DNA from: Euborellia annulipes
Taxonomy: Eukaryota > Arthropoda > Insecta > Dermaptera > Anisolabididae
Length of the DNA stretch: 64,000 nt
Direction: 5' to 3'
Assembly (NCBI GenBank): GCA_023213315.1
Contig: JAKCPI010010586.1
Coordinates: 34,446 to 98,445 of the forward strand
The notes below the pieces were generated by a model that saw nothing but the letters and a program-made list of their open reading frames with translations, searched no databases and was not told the DNA's origin. Position 1 is the stretch's first letter, and the number at the start of each line of letters is the position of its first letter. The position numbers and the translations under genes are program-made. Below, piece by piece: positions 56,201 through 64,000 of the stretch.

Positions 56201-57369
56201 TTTTCGGTGACGGCATATTTTTCTCCTGACACCCCAGCCCTGGCACAACTCAATAACAAAGTTATTTATTTTTAAAATTTGTTTGTTTTTTTCACTCCAG
56301 TAAAAAACAGAACATTTGCACATATTATATGGAACAAGGTCAAGATATTGAGAACTTTCAAAAAGTTAATTAATTGAAGGACATGAATTTTATATTAATT
56401 TTTAAGTATTAATATATATATATATATATATCAGTGGCATAATGTTTTTATTTTGGGGAGAGGAGGCAGGTTAACTGACATTTTTTTGGGTAAAACATTA
56501 CTGACCTAGTAAAAAATAATTCAACGACATACGAGATAGGTTTTTCGGAATTTAGTCATCGATATGAACAAAAATAAAGAGATTTTATAAATTTTGGGGA
56601 GTCTTATCGACCTCAATATACCATAATATAAATATATATATAGAAACAGACATGGGAGGTATTATATATATATATATATATTTATAATAAATTTACCTCA
56701 TCAGAAGAAAGTGGCCCATATACTTTTGCAGATTCAGTAGAATTAGTTAACTGTTTCGGTTCGTTTGTTTTTACATTTACAATATTAGGATGAGCAAATG
56801 CTAGTTTTGTTAAGAGACTGGATAAATGAATATATCTGTTATTTTGTTCTTCTAACTGTTTTGTATTATAAACTACTTCAGGATTATTATATTTCTCTTT
56901 TTTCCACCAAACGGGTTGGGTCATATACCATCCAAGAACCAAAATACTGCTCTGAAATCACATGAAAGAATATTAGTATACATCAAAAATAGGACTACAA
57001 TGAGAAAATATCGAATGAAAATTAAAATAATATTTAAATTACCCCAGTTAATGCTTCAACAAATGATCGTGGTCCTTGATTGACGTCTCCATATACATGA
57101 GTGGTACTCTTGTTTTTTTTATGTTCTTGTTTGTGTTGATGATGATGTTGAGAGAATTTATGCTTACAATTGCTTACGTCGAATAGGTTTTCTTTTTCTT
57201 TTGATTTATCACAATGTAGTATTGAAGTAAAAGAGCAGAGATTCTTTTGCAAAAGATAATAATAATAACATTCTGGATGATTACGTTGGGTTTTCTTGTT
57301 GTCACGGGAAGGGAAATTTGGACGTTTCTCGATTGTCTCACGGACACCTCGTCCAAAATATTTCCACAT
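53272..57369 (-). CDS. Sel1/TPR-repeat protein, DELE1-like, with a one-base frameshift in exon 3
   Basis: Four exons read on the - strand: 57369-57043, 56951-56697, 54913-54709 and 53571-53272. All have GT-AG borders in phase 0. If the extra base is discounted the product is 361 residues. The N-terminus (MWKYFGRGVRETIEKR) is basic and almost acid-free, as in mitochondrial presequences. A hydrophobic stretch rich in Leu, Val and Trp lies at about 105-125. From about residue 220 there are Sel1-like helical repeats: an ALFNLGL block, AAHYYLKASENGHPGAKYNL, and KAIKFFEEAAALGQQDAL. This order (presequence, membrane-like segment, C-terminal Sel1 repeats) and the wording of the repeats resemble DELE1, which in mammals is cleaved by OMA1 and activates the eIF2alpha kinase HRI. 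It has fewer repeats than the roughly 500-residue vertebrate protein. Exon 3 is 205 nt instead of a multiple of three, because a run of nine T (54818-54826, + strand) should be eight. Another mitochondrial Sel1 protein is possible. The stop TAATAAA overlaps a poly(A) signal. Confidence 0.72.
53742..54070. mobile_element. Foldback with CTGAGGA-stem-GAAA motif, DELE1-like intron 3
   Basis: The arms TTTTTAAGGACCGTCGGCC...AATCAATAGATGTTTTGCAA and their complement (53947-54062) are inverted. The motif is CTGAGGATGATTCC...GGAATCGAAAT (+, 53969-54000), with a mirror on the left arm (53841-53808). The stem bases differ from all other copies but still pair. Confidence 0.83.
54160..54455. mobile_element. 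Foldback element H, copy 2 (uninterrupted)
   Basis: The terminal arms CATCTATTGCAATAGTATTG...GGCAGCCAAAATGACAG and CTGTCATTTTGGCTGCC...CAATACTTTTGCATTAGATG enclose about 150 bases that match, in reverse, the pieces left of copy 1 at 27890-28795. Confidence 0.8.
54914..56696. other. DELE1-like intron 2
   Basis: AT-rich, with TA-dinucleotide arrays at 56411-56430 and 56664-56682. A less AT-rich part (55990-56330) has a 109-codon - frame without recognisable domain, so I do not call it an exon. Confidence 0.5.
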
Positions 57370-57699
57370 TTTCTTAATAATAATTTAAAATTTTAAGTTA
57401 TTTATTTATAAGCATTTGAGGGATTATGTAATTGCTGAAAAATGGAAAGAAAATAATTGAGTGTGATTTTAACAAATCAGTTTGAGTGTGTTATTCAGGT
57501 GTTCTATCGTATCGGTAAAGTCCGCTTATCTTCGCATACATTCGTGATATACGTCCATCAGACTTGCGGCAGTTGTCGGGAGAATCCATTTTCGAATTTA
57601 GAATTACTATAATTATAAAAGCCTCCGCGAGAGTGCAGCACAAATCAGTTATTTTATTTTATTCTATTATGAAGATTTTCAAATACTTAATAAATTCAT
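57370..57699 (-). promoter_or_regulatory. Upstream region of the DELE1-like gene
   Basis: It contains a mixed-composition patch at 57520-57600. At 57622-57660 a half unit of the 30.25-kb hairpin repeat (GAGTGCAGCACAAATCAG) follows. No clear core promoter motif. Confidence 0.3.
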
Positions 57700-57835
57700 A
57701 ATACATCTAACGATTTTGTTTAAAATTAATAAATCAATTATTTTTTAGATGCTCTTTAAAATGTATATTCTAATTTTGCCCTTGAAATCTTTGGAAGCAC
57801 ACTTTACTCCTTAGTAGAAGTAAAGTAGATTTATA
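57700..57835 (-). repeat. FB-A body fragment
   Basis: AACGATTTTGTTTAAAATTA, TTATTTTTTAGATGCTCTTT, ATTTTGCCCTTGAAATC, then CTTTACTCCTTAGTAGAAG. Confidence 0.7.
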
Positions 57836-57890
57836 GCTGGATAAAAGTTGTTGATGAGTAGCAGGATGAAGAAAGAAAGGCAGCTCAGGG

Positions 57891-57945
57891 GCGTATATAA
57901 GGGGGGCCGAGGGGGCCCGGGCCCCCCCCCTCGAAATTTCCCAAA
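57891..57945. mobile_element. G-rich hAT-like MITE end
   Basis: CAGGGGCGTATATAAGGGGG GGCCGAGGGGGCCCGGGCCC matches the left end of the element at 29081. A second isolated end with the same start is at about 62872. Confidence 0.55.
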
Positions 57946-57974
57946 CACATAAACATATATAGGCATATAAAATT

Positions 57975-58500
57975 CAAAAATGATTTATTTTTTAGATGCT
58001 CTTTAAAATGTATATTTTCATTTTGCCCTCAGAATTGTTTGAAGCAGACTTTACTCTTGTACTTCATTGGAAAGATAGGAGAAATGGTTGCCTTGGTAAC
58101 CAAATATAAATATATTTCCATACTTATAAATTTTACATCTTAACCTCGTATACCAAACGTCGCGGGTTCGGACCCCAGGCAGTCCGATGATTTTATTTAT
58201 GCCATTTGGATACCAAATGGCTTAAATAAGAATGCCTGGACCTCAAATAAATATATATTATTAAATAACGGTTATCGTAAAAGTCTTAAATGGCCTAAGT
58301 TGCCGAAAAGACTGTGTGAATGTGTGTGTGTGAATGTGAGTGTGAATAAGAAAAAAGTGTGAATGTTTTTTATAAAAAAAAAAATTTACATCTTGAAAAT
58401 CGAATGTGCCCTTGGATCTAGAAGGCTAGAAATTTCATAACGTAGGCAAAAATTCAGTGAATATAGATCAATGATCCTTTTTACTCTCATCTGATTGACT
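57975..58500 (-). repeat. FB-A fragment split by a SINE-A
   Basis: In reverse: the TTTTTTAGATGCTCTTTAAA box, GGAGAAATGGTTGCC, ATTTTACATCTT, then the SINE at 58142-58384, then TTTACATCTTGAAAATCGAA. Confidence 0.78.
58142..58384 (+). mobile_element. tRNA-derived SINE, family A, 5'-truncated, with target duplication
   Basis: It begins at AACCTCGTATACCAAACGTC, just before the B box GGGTTCGGACCCC, and has the full body and an A tail. The 10-bp duplication TTTACATCTT is at 58132-58141 and 58385-58394. Confidence 0.9.
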
Positions 58501-58789
58501 AATCGGATGGTGAGATATAATGAAAAAATAAATGTTTAAATATTAAATTTTAGCTTCATCTAAGTAATCTCTAGGAAATTCTAAACTCATTACAAAAAAT
58601 CCGATGCAAATTGAAGAAGCGGTTTGCGAGTTAGAGACATTTGAAGATTCAAAATTTTATTATAAAATAATAAATTAAAATTATATCTTCTGACAGATTA
58701 AAAAGAATTTTAGACTTGTAGAAAAAAAAATTTGTTATGATGGTCACACAAATTTCTCTTAACTTTGGCTGTGCTTGCCACACCAGATT

Positions 58790-59054
58790 TTTTTTATTTT
58801 TTTTACACTCACACTTTTTTCACATTCACACTCACACACACATTTATATAGTATTTTCGGCAAATTAGGCCATTTAAGACTTTGACGATAATCGTTAATT
58901 ATTAATATATCTATTGGGGGTCGGGCATTTCTATTTAAGCCATTTGATGGTATCCAAGTGGCTTTAAATAAAATCATCGGACTGCCTGGGGTCCGAACCC
59001 GCGACGTTCGGTATTGAAGGGAAGCACGCTACCAACTAGGCCAAGCCCGTAGGC
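58790..59054 (-). mobile_element. tRNA-derived SINE, family A, full length
   Basis: In reverse: T-run, CACTCACACTTTTTTCACAT, AGTATTTTCGGCAAATTAGG, GGGCATTTCTATTTAAGCC, ATCGGACTGCCTGGGGTCCG, B-box and A-box complements ending at CTAGGCCAAGCCCGTAGGC. Confidence 0.87.
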
Positions 59055-59190
59055 GTTAGTGTCGAGATCTATGGCCGAGATATATTTCAAGATGTAAACT
59101 TTATAAACAAAAGAAAATATGTATATTTTGTTACCAAAGCAACCAATTCTCCTATCTTTCCTATATATAGTTATACAGTATAGTTGTACA

Positions 59191-59443
59191 CATGGGCGTC
59201 CGCAGGGGGGCAACCAGGCACTTGCCCCCCCCCCCCTGGAAAATGAAAATGATAAAAAAAATGTATAAAACAAAAAAAAAAAAATACAAAAAAACGTTTC
59301 TCAGTATACATCCACCTTGCCGCGGTGAGAAAGCTTTAAATACAAAGAGATGTATAACATTATTAATATCAAAGTACTTTTTTTTTTTAACTTATCTGGA
59401 AGTTACTTGCCCCCCCCTGCAAAAAATCCTGCGGACGCCCTTG
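59191..59443. mobile_element. hAT-like MITE
   Basis: The ends are CATGGGCGTCCGCAGG and CCTGCGGACGCCCTTG, with exact 8-bp duplication GTTGTACA (59183-59190, 59444-59451). Short G/C runs lie inside the ends. The 94-codon frame here is not a gene. Confidence 0.9.
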
Positions 59444-59731
59444 GTTGTACAGTATATTGAAATATACAATGAATGAAAAGGATAAGGAAAAAGACACAAT
59501 CCCCTTATTTAAGCCATTTGGTTCCCCTATCTTTCCTATGAAGTACAAGAGTAAAGTGTGCTTCAAACAATTCTGAGAGCAAAATCAGAATATACATTTT
59601 AAAGAGCATGTAAAAAATAATTGATTTATGAATTTGGAATCTAAAGTGTTTTAAACTTTCAAATTATAATTTACCGCAGCGCGGTAAAATAGAATGATAG
59701 GAAAAAAATAAATGGTGAAATCTTTAGCTGA

Positions 59732-59978
59732 CATGGGCGTAGTCAGACTTCTTGTTAGGGGGGGGGCCAACTCCTCGTTAGGGCGTTTGCAATTAATATC
59801 TACATAGAGTATTAATTATTTATTTAAATAAAATAAAAAAATTAAATTAATGTAGTGAATTGGAGTGTTAAAAAAAAATTTCCAATGGGAAAAATATATA
59901 TATATATATTTTTTAATTTTTAGGACCAGCCAGGGGGGGGCAACGGCCCCCCCCTGCCTCCCCCTGGCTACGCCCATG
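59732..59978. mobile_element. hAT-like MITE
   Basis: The ends are CATGGGCGTAGTCAG and CTGGCTACGCCCATG, with exact 8-bp duplication TTAGCTGA (59724-59731, 59979-59986). Confidence 0.92.
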
Positions 59979-59986
59979 TTAGCTGA

Positions 59987-61405
59987 AGAACCATTCTTTC
60001 CGTATATTCATCATAATTATACCTCTTAAAACAGTGGATTAAAAATAAAAAAAAGACAGTGGAGATATTCAAGTCACAAGGATCATTTCTCAAGGGACTC
60101 GCTCTAAAAAAAAAAATTTCATTTCATATCATATCAGAATTGGATGGAATTTTATGTCCTCTTGTGACAATATTCTAGTCCTTGTTGTTTTTATCAATTC
60201 AGCTTTCAATTTTTGAGGCTTGTTAATTTTATTTTACCAAATCGTTGTTTATACACAACCCACAACATGTATAAAAAAATTTCTAAGATCCGTTAATTTA
60301 GCAACATTATAAGATTTTATAGCCATTTTTAGAATTAAATTTTATAAAATTTGAGTATAAACAGATGAAATCAATCAATTTGACAATTATTTCAACTAAT
60401 GGAAGAGCATCGAATTTTTTTTTCCAATTCGATCGGCGCCCAGGGACCAGGCAGGGAGACTCGCGTGACTCTTGTCTAAGCCTTTCGTCTCGCGCGAGAT
60501 CGCTTTTCAAAAAATCGCTAAATCTCTCTTATTCATTCAAGGATTTGAGGCAAAATGCAAAACTGGTCTCTTGAATTAATTATAAAGCCATAGGAATTTT
60601 TCTATTTAGCTACGCCAACATAAAATGAGGGTTTGTTGATAACACTCACGACTTCGAATGTCAACTCCCGCCAATATTTTTTAATTTATTGTTTTTTAAT
60701 TTAATAAACACATTTAGGGCTTGATATCGATTGAATAAATTGAAATATAAAATATTCTAACTAAAACAATCCATTTTCGGCCAAGGAATGTCCTCAAAAT
60801 AATAAAAAATCGATTTTAATTAATTTTGACAGATGAATTTTTTTCTTTTCAAAATAATAAAAAAACTATTCAATATATATAAAGAGTGAATAGTGCATTA
60901 AAATCGGCACTAAATCCTGAATCTTACACATTTATGTCAATTACTAGTTTGCTCTATTTAATAAGAGAATGTGACATCTATGTTTGCTTCAATTTTCGTA
61001 AATTTGCTAAAAACTAAAAAAGATATTAAATTGGTGTTTATTGATTCGTTATCTGCATTAAATACAAAATTTATTCGATATCTTAAATATCTTCTACATT
61101 TTATGTTTAATGATATTAAGCCTTCTCAAATTTTGTATCGTTTTTTGAGTATAACTCGAAAAATAATTGAGATTCGAAAATAACAAAAGTAGATTCTTAA
61201 TCCTCATCAAATACCCCATATTTTCCCGGTGTCTTATTTTTAAGAAGTGGTTAAATTAAAAATCTTATATTTTTAGAATTTGTATCAATTAATCGAAAAC
61301 TATTAGAGATATTAAAATTTCGTATGCAAATTCTTATTCTACGTGAAATTTTATTCAGAAAAGATGTATCACATGCCTTGTATTGTGTTTAATAGATAGA
61401 TAGTA
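59987..61405. other. Unassigned sequence with weak gene-like signals
   Basis: A CpG-rich patch at 60430-60505 is followed by two short + frames, 60980-61183 and 61277-61392 (the latter after TTTTTAG). No family recognised. See the findings. Confidence 0.3.
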
Positions 61406-61406
61406 G

Positions 61407-61676
61407 CTAGTGGCGTAGCGAGAGGGGGGCAAGGGGGTCATCATGCCCCGGGTACTACTCACAAATAGGCGCCAAATGGTCCGTAAAACAAAAAATTGCT
61501 GGATAATTTTTATTTTTATTATAATTGATTTCTGGAAAATATATTTTAAATTTATTGCCAGTGTAATATAATAATTATGTATATTTTACATATAATATTA
61601 TATGGTTTTCGAATGGGGGGGGAGGCGCTAAAAAGATATTGTCCTCCGGGCGCGAGTTAAGCTCACTACGCCACTG
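61407..61676. mobile_element. hAT-like MITE
   Basis: The ends are TAGTGGCGTAGCGAG and CACTACGCCACTG with G-run flanks inside. The inverted repeat seems to extend beyond the ends (GATAGTAG / CTACTGTC), so no simple duplication can be read. Confidence 0.7.
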
Positions 61677-61699
61677 CTACTGTCTCAGTAACCCCTTTC

Positions 61700-62085
61700 C
61701 ATAGGCGCCGGAACTGGGGGGCAAGGGTACATTGCCCCCCCTTGGCATCCTATAAGGGGAGGGGGGGCAGAGGGGGGGGGGAATTTCTTTTATTTCATTT
61801 ATTTTTAAAAATGATATATTTTTACTTTTGAAAAATAAAATATTCTAAATTAAAAGAGTAAGAAATTCATTTTTTTCCAAATTTTTTCCAAAAATTTTTG
61901 ATAAAATCAGTAGCAAATTTTTTAAAATTTTTATTTTATTAAAATTGTGATTTTATTTAAAATTTTTAAAGCTTTATAGTAGATTTATTTTTGTTTTATA
62001 CTATTTGAACATCTTAAATAATTTTCTAAAAAAAAAAATTTTGCCCCCCCCCCCCCCCCGATTCAAATTCGTTCCGGCGCCCCTG
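61700..62085. mobile_element. hAT-like MITE
   Basis: The 386-bp element has ends CATAGGCGCCGGAAC and GTTCCGGCGCCCCTG and exact 8-bp duplication CCCCTTTC (61692-61699, 62086-62093). The interior is AT-rich between G-run and C-run ends. Confidence 0.92.
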
Positions 62086-62276
62086 CCCCTTTCCATATCA
62101 TAGCTCAATGTCCCAAAAACAACGTTCAAAGAATTAGTTTCTAAAAGACATCTTACTCAACCTCCGAGAACCCCCTTCGTATGAGAAATTTCTTAAATTT
62201 CCCAATCACAATAACACAAGAGCTCTCTCATCCTTTATCAATGAATCAGAAAAAAAAAAATATTGTGAAAAATAAT

Positions 62277-62325
62277 GTGTGGGGCTGAAAGACGGGAGCC
62301 TACAGCCGGAAATAAATTTAAAAAA
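62277..62325 (+). mobile_element. 3' end of a non-LTR retrotransposon
   Basis: GTGTGGGGCTGAAAGACGGG...GCCGGAAATAAATTTAAAA matches the 3' end of the element at 451-973. It abuts an FB-A fragment. Confidence 0.55.
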
Positions 62326-62485
62326 AAGTACTCATACTTTTTGGCCGATTTTGTTTAAATGCTTATTAACACGAGTTCGGGGGGCACCTAACTTCAATAT
62401 AAAATTTCAACCTCCTAGCTCATTTCCTTCATGGTCAAAAATGTCCACACACACACATATACAGACCTTTTTTTTGGCCAAGTTC
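62326..62485 (+). repeat. FB-A body fragment
   Basis: AGTACTCATACTTTTTGGCC, AATATAAAATTTCAACCTCC, TTCCTTCATGGTCAAAAATG, CA microsatellite, ACAGACC. Confidence 0.75.
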
Positions 62486-62667
62486 CTCCTTTTAAAGTTA
62501 TTGTGCTCCCTATCAGGCTATGGCAACTTCTATGGAAGGAATTGAAATCCACTGTTCTAGACTGATTCAGTCGCCAATCGAGGCGCTGTAAAATTTTAGC
62601 ATGAAATTTTTTCCTGAGTTGCTGAAATCATCTCTCTGGCTCTGACAGCATGTTTCAAGCCATAGAG

Positions 62668-62847
62668 CAGCGGTTCCCAACCCGTGGGCCGCGGCCCAAT
62701 TGAGGGTCGCGGGCTGATTGGAACTGGGCCGCGGACGTCTATGAAAAGATAAAAATTATATATATTTATATAAAATTATATATATACACTGGGCCTCAGA
62801 GTTTTTTTTACGGAAAAAGTGGGCCGCACATCAAAAAAGGTTGGGTG
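62668..62847. mobile_element. hAT MITE of the CAGCGGTTCCCAACC type
   Basis: It starts CAGCGGTTCCCAACCCGTGG and ends AAAAGGTTGGGTG (right end decayed). The exact 8-bp duplication CCATAGAG is at 62660-62667 and 62848-62855. The internal GGGCCGCGG and GTGGGCCGC parts are inverted. This TIR type is shared by hAT elements of many animals. Confidence 0.88.
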
Positions 62848-63279
62848 CCATAGAGCATTATTATCAGGGGCGTATATAAGGGGGGCCGAGCGGGGTCTGA
62901 TTAAAACCAAATTTTTGCCAGAGATTTATAATTAAAAAATAAGTTTTTTTCTAAAGTTTCATTGAGATTGGTAAAGAAATAAATAAAATATTGACTATTT
63001 TGTAAATTGAGTTTTAGAATTCGGGATCCCGGATAGCACGGTGAAGCTAGCGGCCAATTTCTGGCGGCCGATTTTTAAATGGCAACGTCGCATTAACAGA
63101 CGCGCAGGCCATGCATGGGCCATGTTAACTAATGTTAAAATATTATTTATTACAAATTAATTGATATCTCCTTAATTAGTGGATGTATAGGGATGAAAAT
63201 TAGCATACATACACAGAATTAAATGCTGAATCGAACTATATAATTAAAATTAAGATAAAACCAGTGAATATAAATAAAA

Positions 63280-64000
63280 TTAAGATATAGAAAAAAATAA
63301 ATAACTCCAAAACTAAAAGAGGTGCCCAAACGAAAAAATTAGGCTAAATAGAGGAGTAAAATCTGAATAGAATGATATATATATTAATAGGGTGGTCCCC
63401 GTAGTAGGGGGTAAAAAAAAATAAAAACTGCTTTTTTTAATGAGATGACTTAAAAAAAAAATTAATTACTCCTAAACAAGGCAAGGTGGCCAAACAAAAA
63501 AAATTGCATTTGATAGAGAATTAAAAGACGAATCCAATGATATATAGATGAATGGGGTAGCCCCCGTCGGAGGGGGTGAAAAAAAATAAAAACTGCTTTT
63601 TTAATCAAATGACCTTAATTAAATCAATTAATTACTCGTAAACTAGACGAGGTGCCCAAACGAAAAAATTACCATTAATTAGAGAATTTTAAGCTGCATG
63701 CACTCATATATAATTATTAAGGGTGGCCCCCGTCGGAGGGGGTGAAAAAAATTAAAAACTACTTTTGTCAAATTGATGATATAGGTAGAAAATAATTTAT
63801 AAGTCCTAAACAAAGCGATGTGCCCAAACGAAATTAATAGAGTATATAGAGAATTTAACGCTGAATCCAATGATATATAGATGAATGGGCTAGTCCCCGT
63901 CGGAGGGGGTGAAAAAAAAATAAAAACTAAAATAATTTAGTTATAAGAATCGGCCCCTGGCTTATAACTCAATAATAAAAAGAGGTGCCCAACAGTGGCG
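63280..64000 (+). repeat. Tandem array of about 165-bp units with GC hairpins
   Basis: The box GGTGCCCAAACGAAAAAATT recurs at 63321, 63485, 63651, 63819 and 63984, a spacing of 163-168. Each unit also holds AGAGAATT, GATATATAGATGAAT and GTCCCCGTCGGAGGGGGTGA (a CCCC-loop-GGGG hairpin). The array continues past the window edge. The last bases, CAGTGGCG, look like another hAT end. Confidence 0.9.

Larger units (their letters stand above)
58735..59640 (+). repeat. FB-A repeat copy split by a SINE-A and a hAT-like MITE
   Basis: Head hairpin remnant at 58738-58790, SINE-A (-) at 58790-59054, then GTGTCGAGATCTATGG, AAGATGTAAACTTTATAAAC, TTGTTACCAAAGCAACC. The MITE is at 59191-59443, and the body resumes at CCTATCTTTCCTATGAAGTA (59525). 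Confidence 0.75.

Noticed and set aside
55994..56323. 109-codon - strand frame as an extra DELE1-like exon
   Set aside because: The neighbouring exons join in phase 0 without it, and it has no repeat or domain similarity.

Overview
This is an AT-rich animal nuclear sequence, most likely from an arthropod; the species cannot be named from the window. The grounds are split genes with GT-AG introns, a clear kinesin-II motor gene, and a dense load of short non-autonomous transposons of animal type (hAT-, piggyBac- and Tc1/mariner-like MITEs, two tRNA-derived SINE families, a non-LTR retrotransposon tail). There is no bacterial gene organisation.

Two genes can be reconstructed. The first, on the + strand (37333-46836), is a complete 11-exon KIF3A/Klp64D-type heterotrimeric kinesin-II motor subunit of 654 residues. 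All its junctions keep the reading frame. The second, on the - strand (57369-53272), is a four-exon Sel1/TPR-repeat protein that most resembles the mitochondrial stress relay DELE1. Its third exon carries one extra base in a nine-base homopolymer, so it is either frameshifted or mis-assembled there. I see no direct functional link between the two genes.

The first 37 kb is essentially a repeat field. One roughly 700-bp family, called FB-A here, dominates with about 25 complete or partial copies on both strands. It has a head hairpin with the arm CTGGTGTGAC, a conserved body with a CA/TG microsatellite and an ATTCAGGGGACCTCAAAAC box, and a tail hairpin ending GGTAAGAGAAAGTAAAAA. hAT-like MITEs (ends CAGNGGCG...CGCCNCTG, G-rich inside) are inserted into FB-A copies and elsewhere; 13 show 8-bp target-site duplications at 7/8 or 8/8 identity. 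tRNA-derived SINEs A and B are also inserted, several with clear duplications. The nesting gives a relative order: foldbacks first, SINEs in between, hAT MITEs mostly last.

Kinesin introns 2, 5, 8, 9 and 10 hold the same repeat types, and intron 10 also carries a decayed mariner. From 57.4 kb to the end the window is again repeats. It closes with a tandem array of about 165-bp units, each with a GC-rich hairpin.

The least expected signal is a short structured motif, CTGANGA-N-stem-loop-stem-GAAACGTC. It recurs at seven loci, mostly inside otherwise different foldback elements. The stem sequences differ between loci but stay complementary. It resembles a hammerhead-ribozyme core but has one extra base, so I report it as a candidate structural element and not as a ribozyme.
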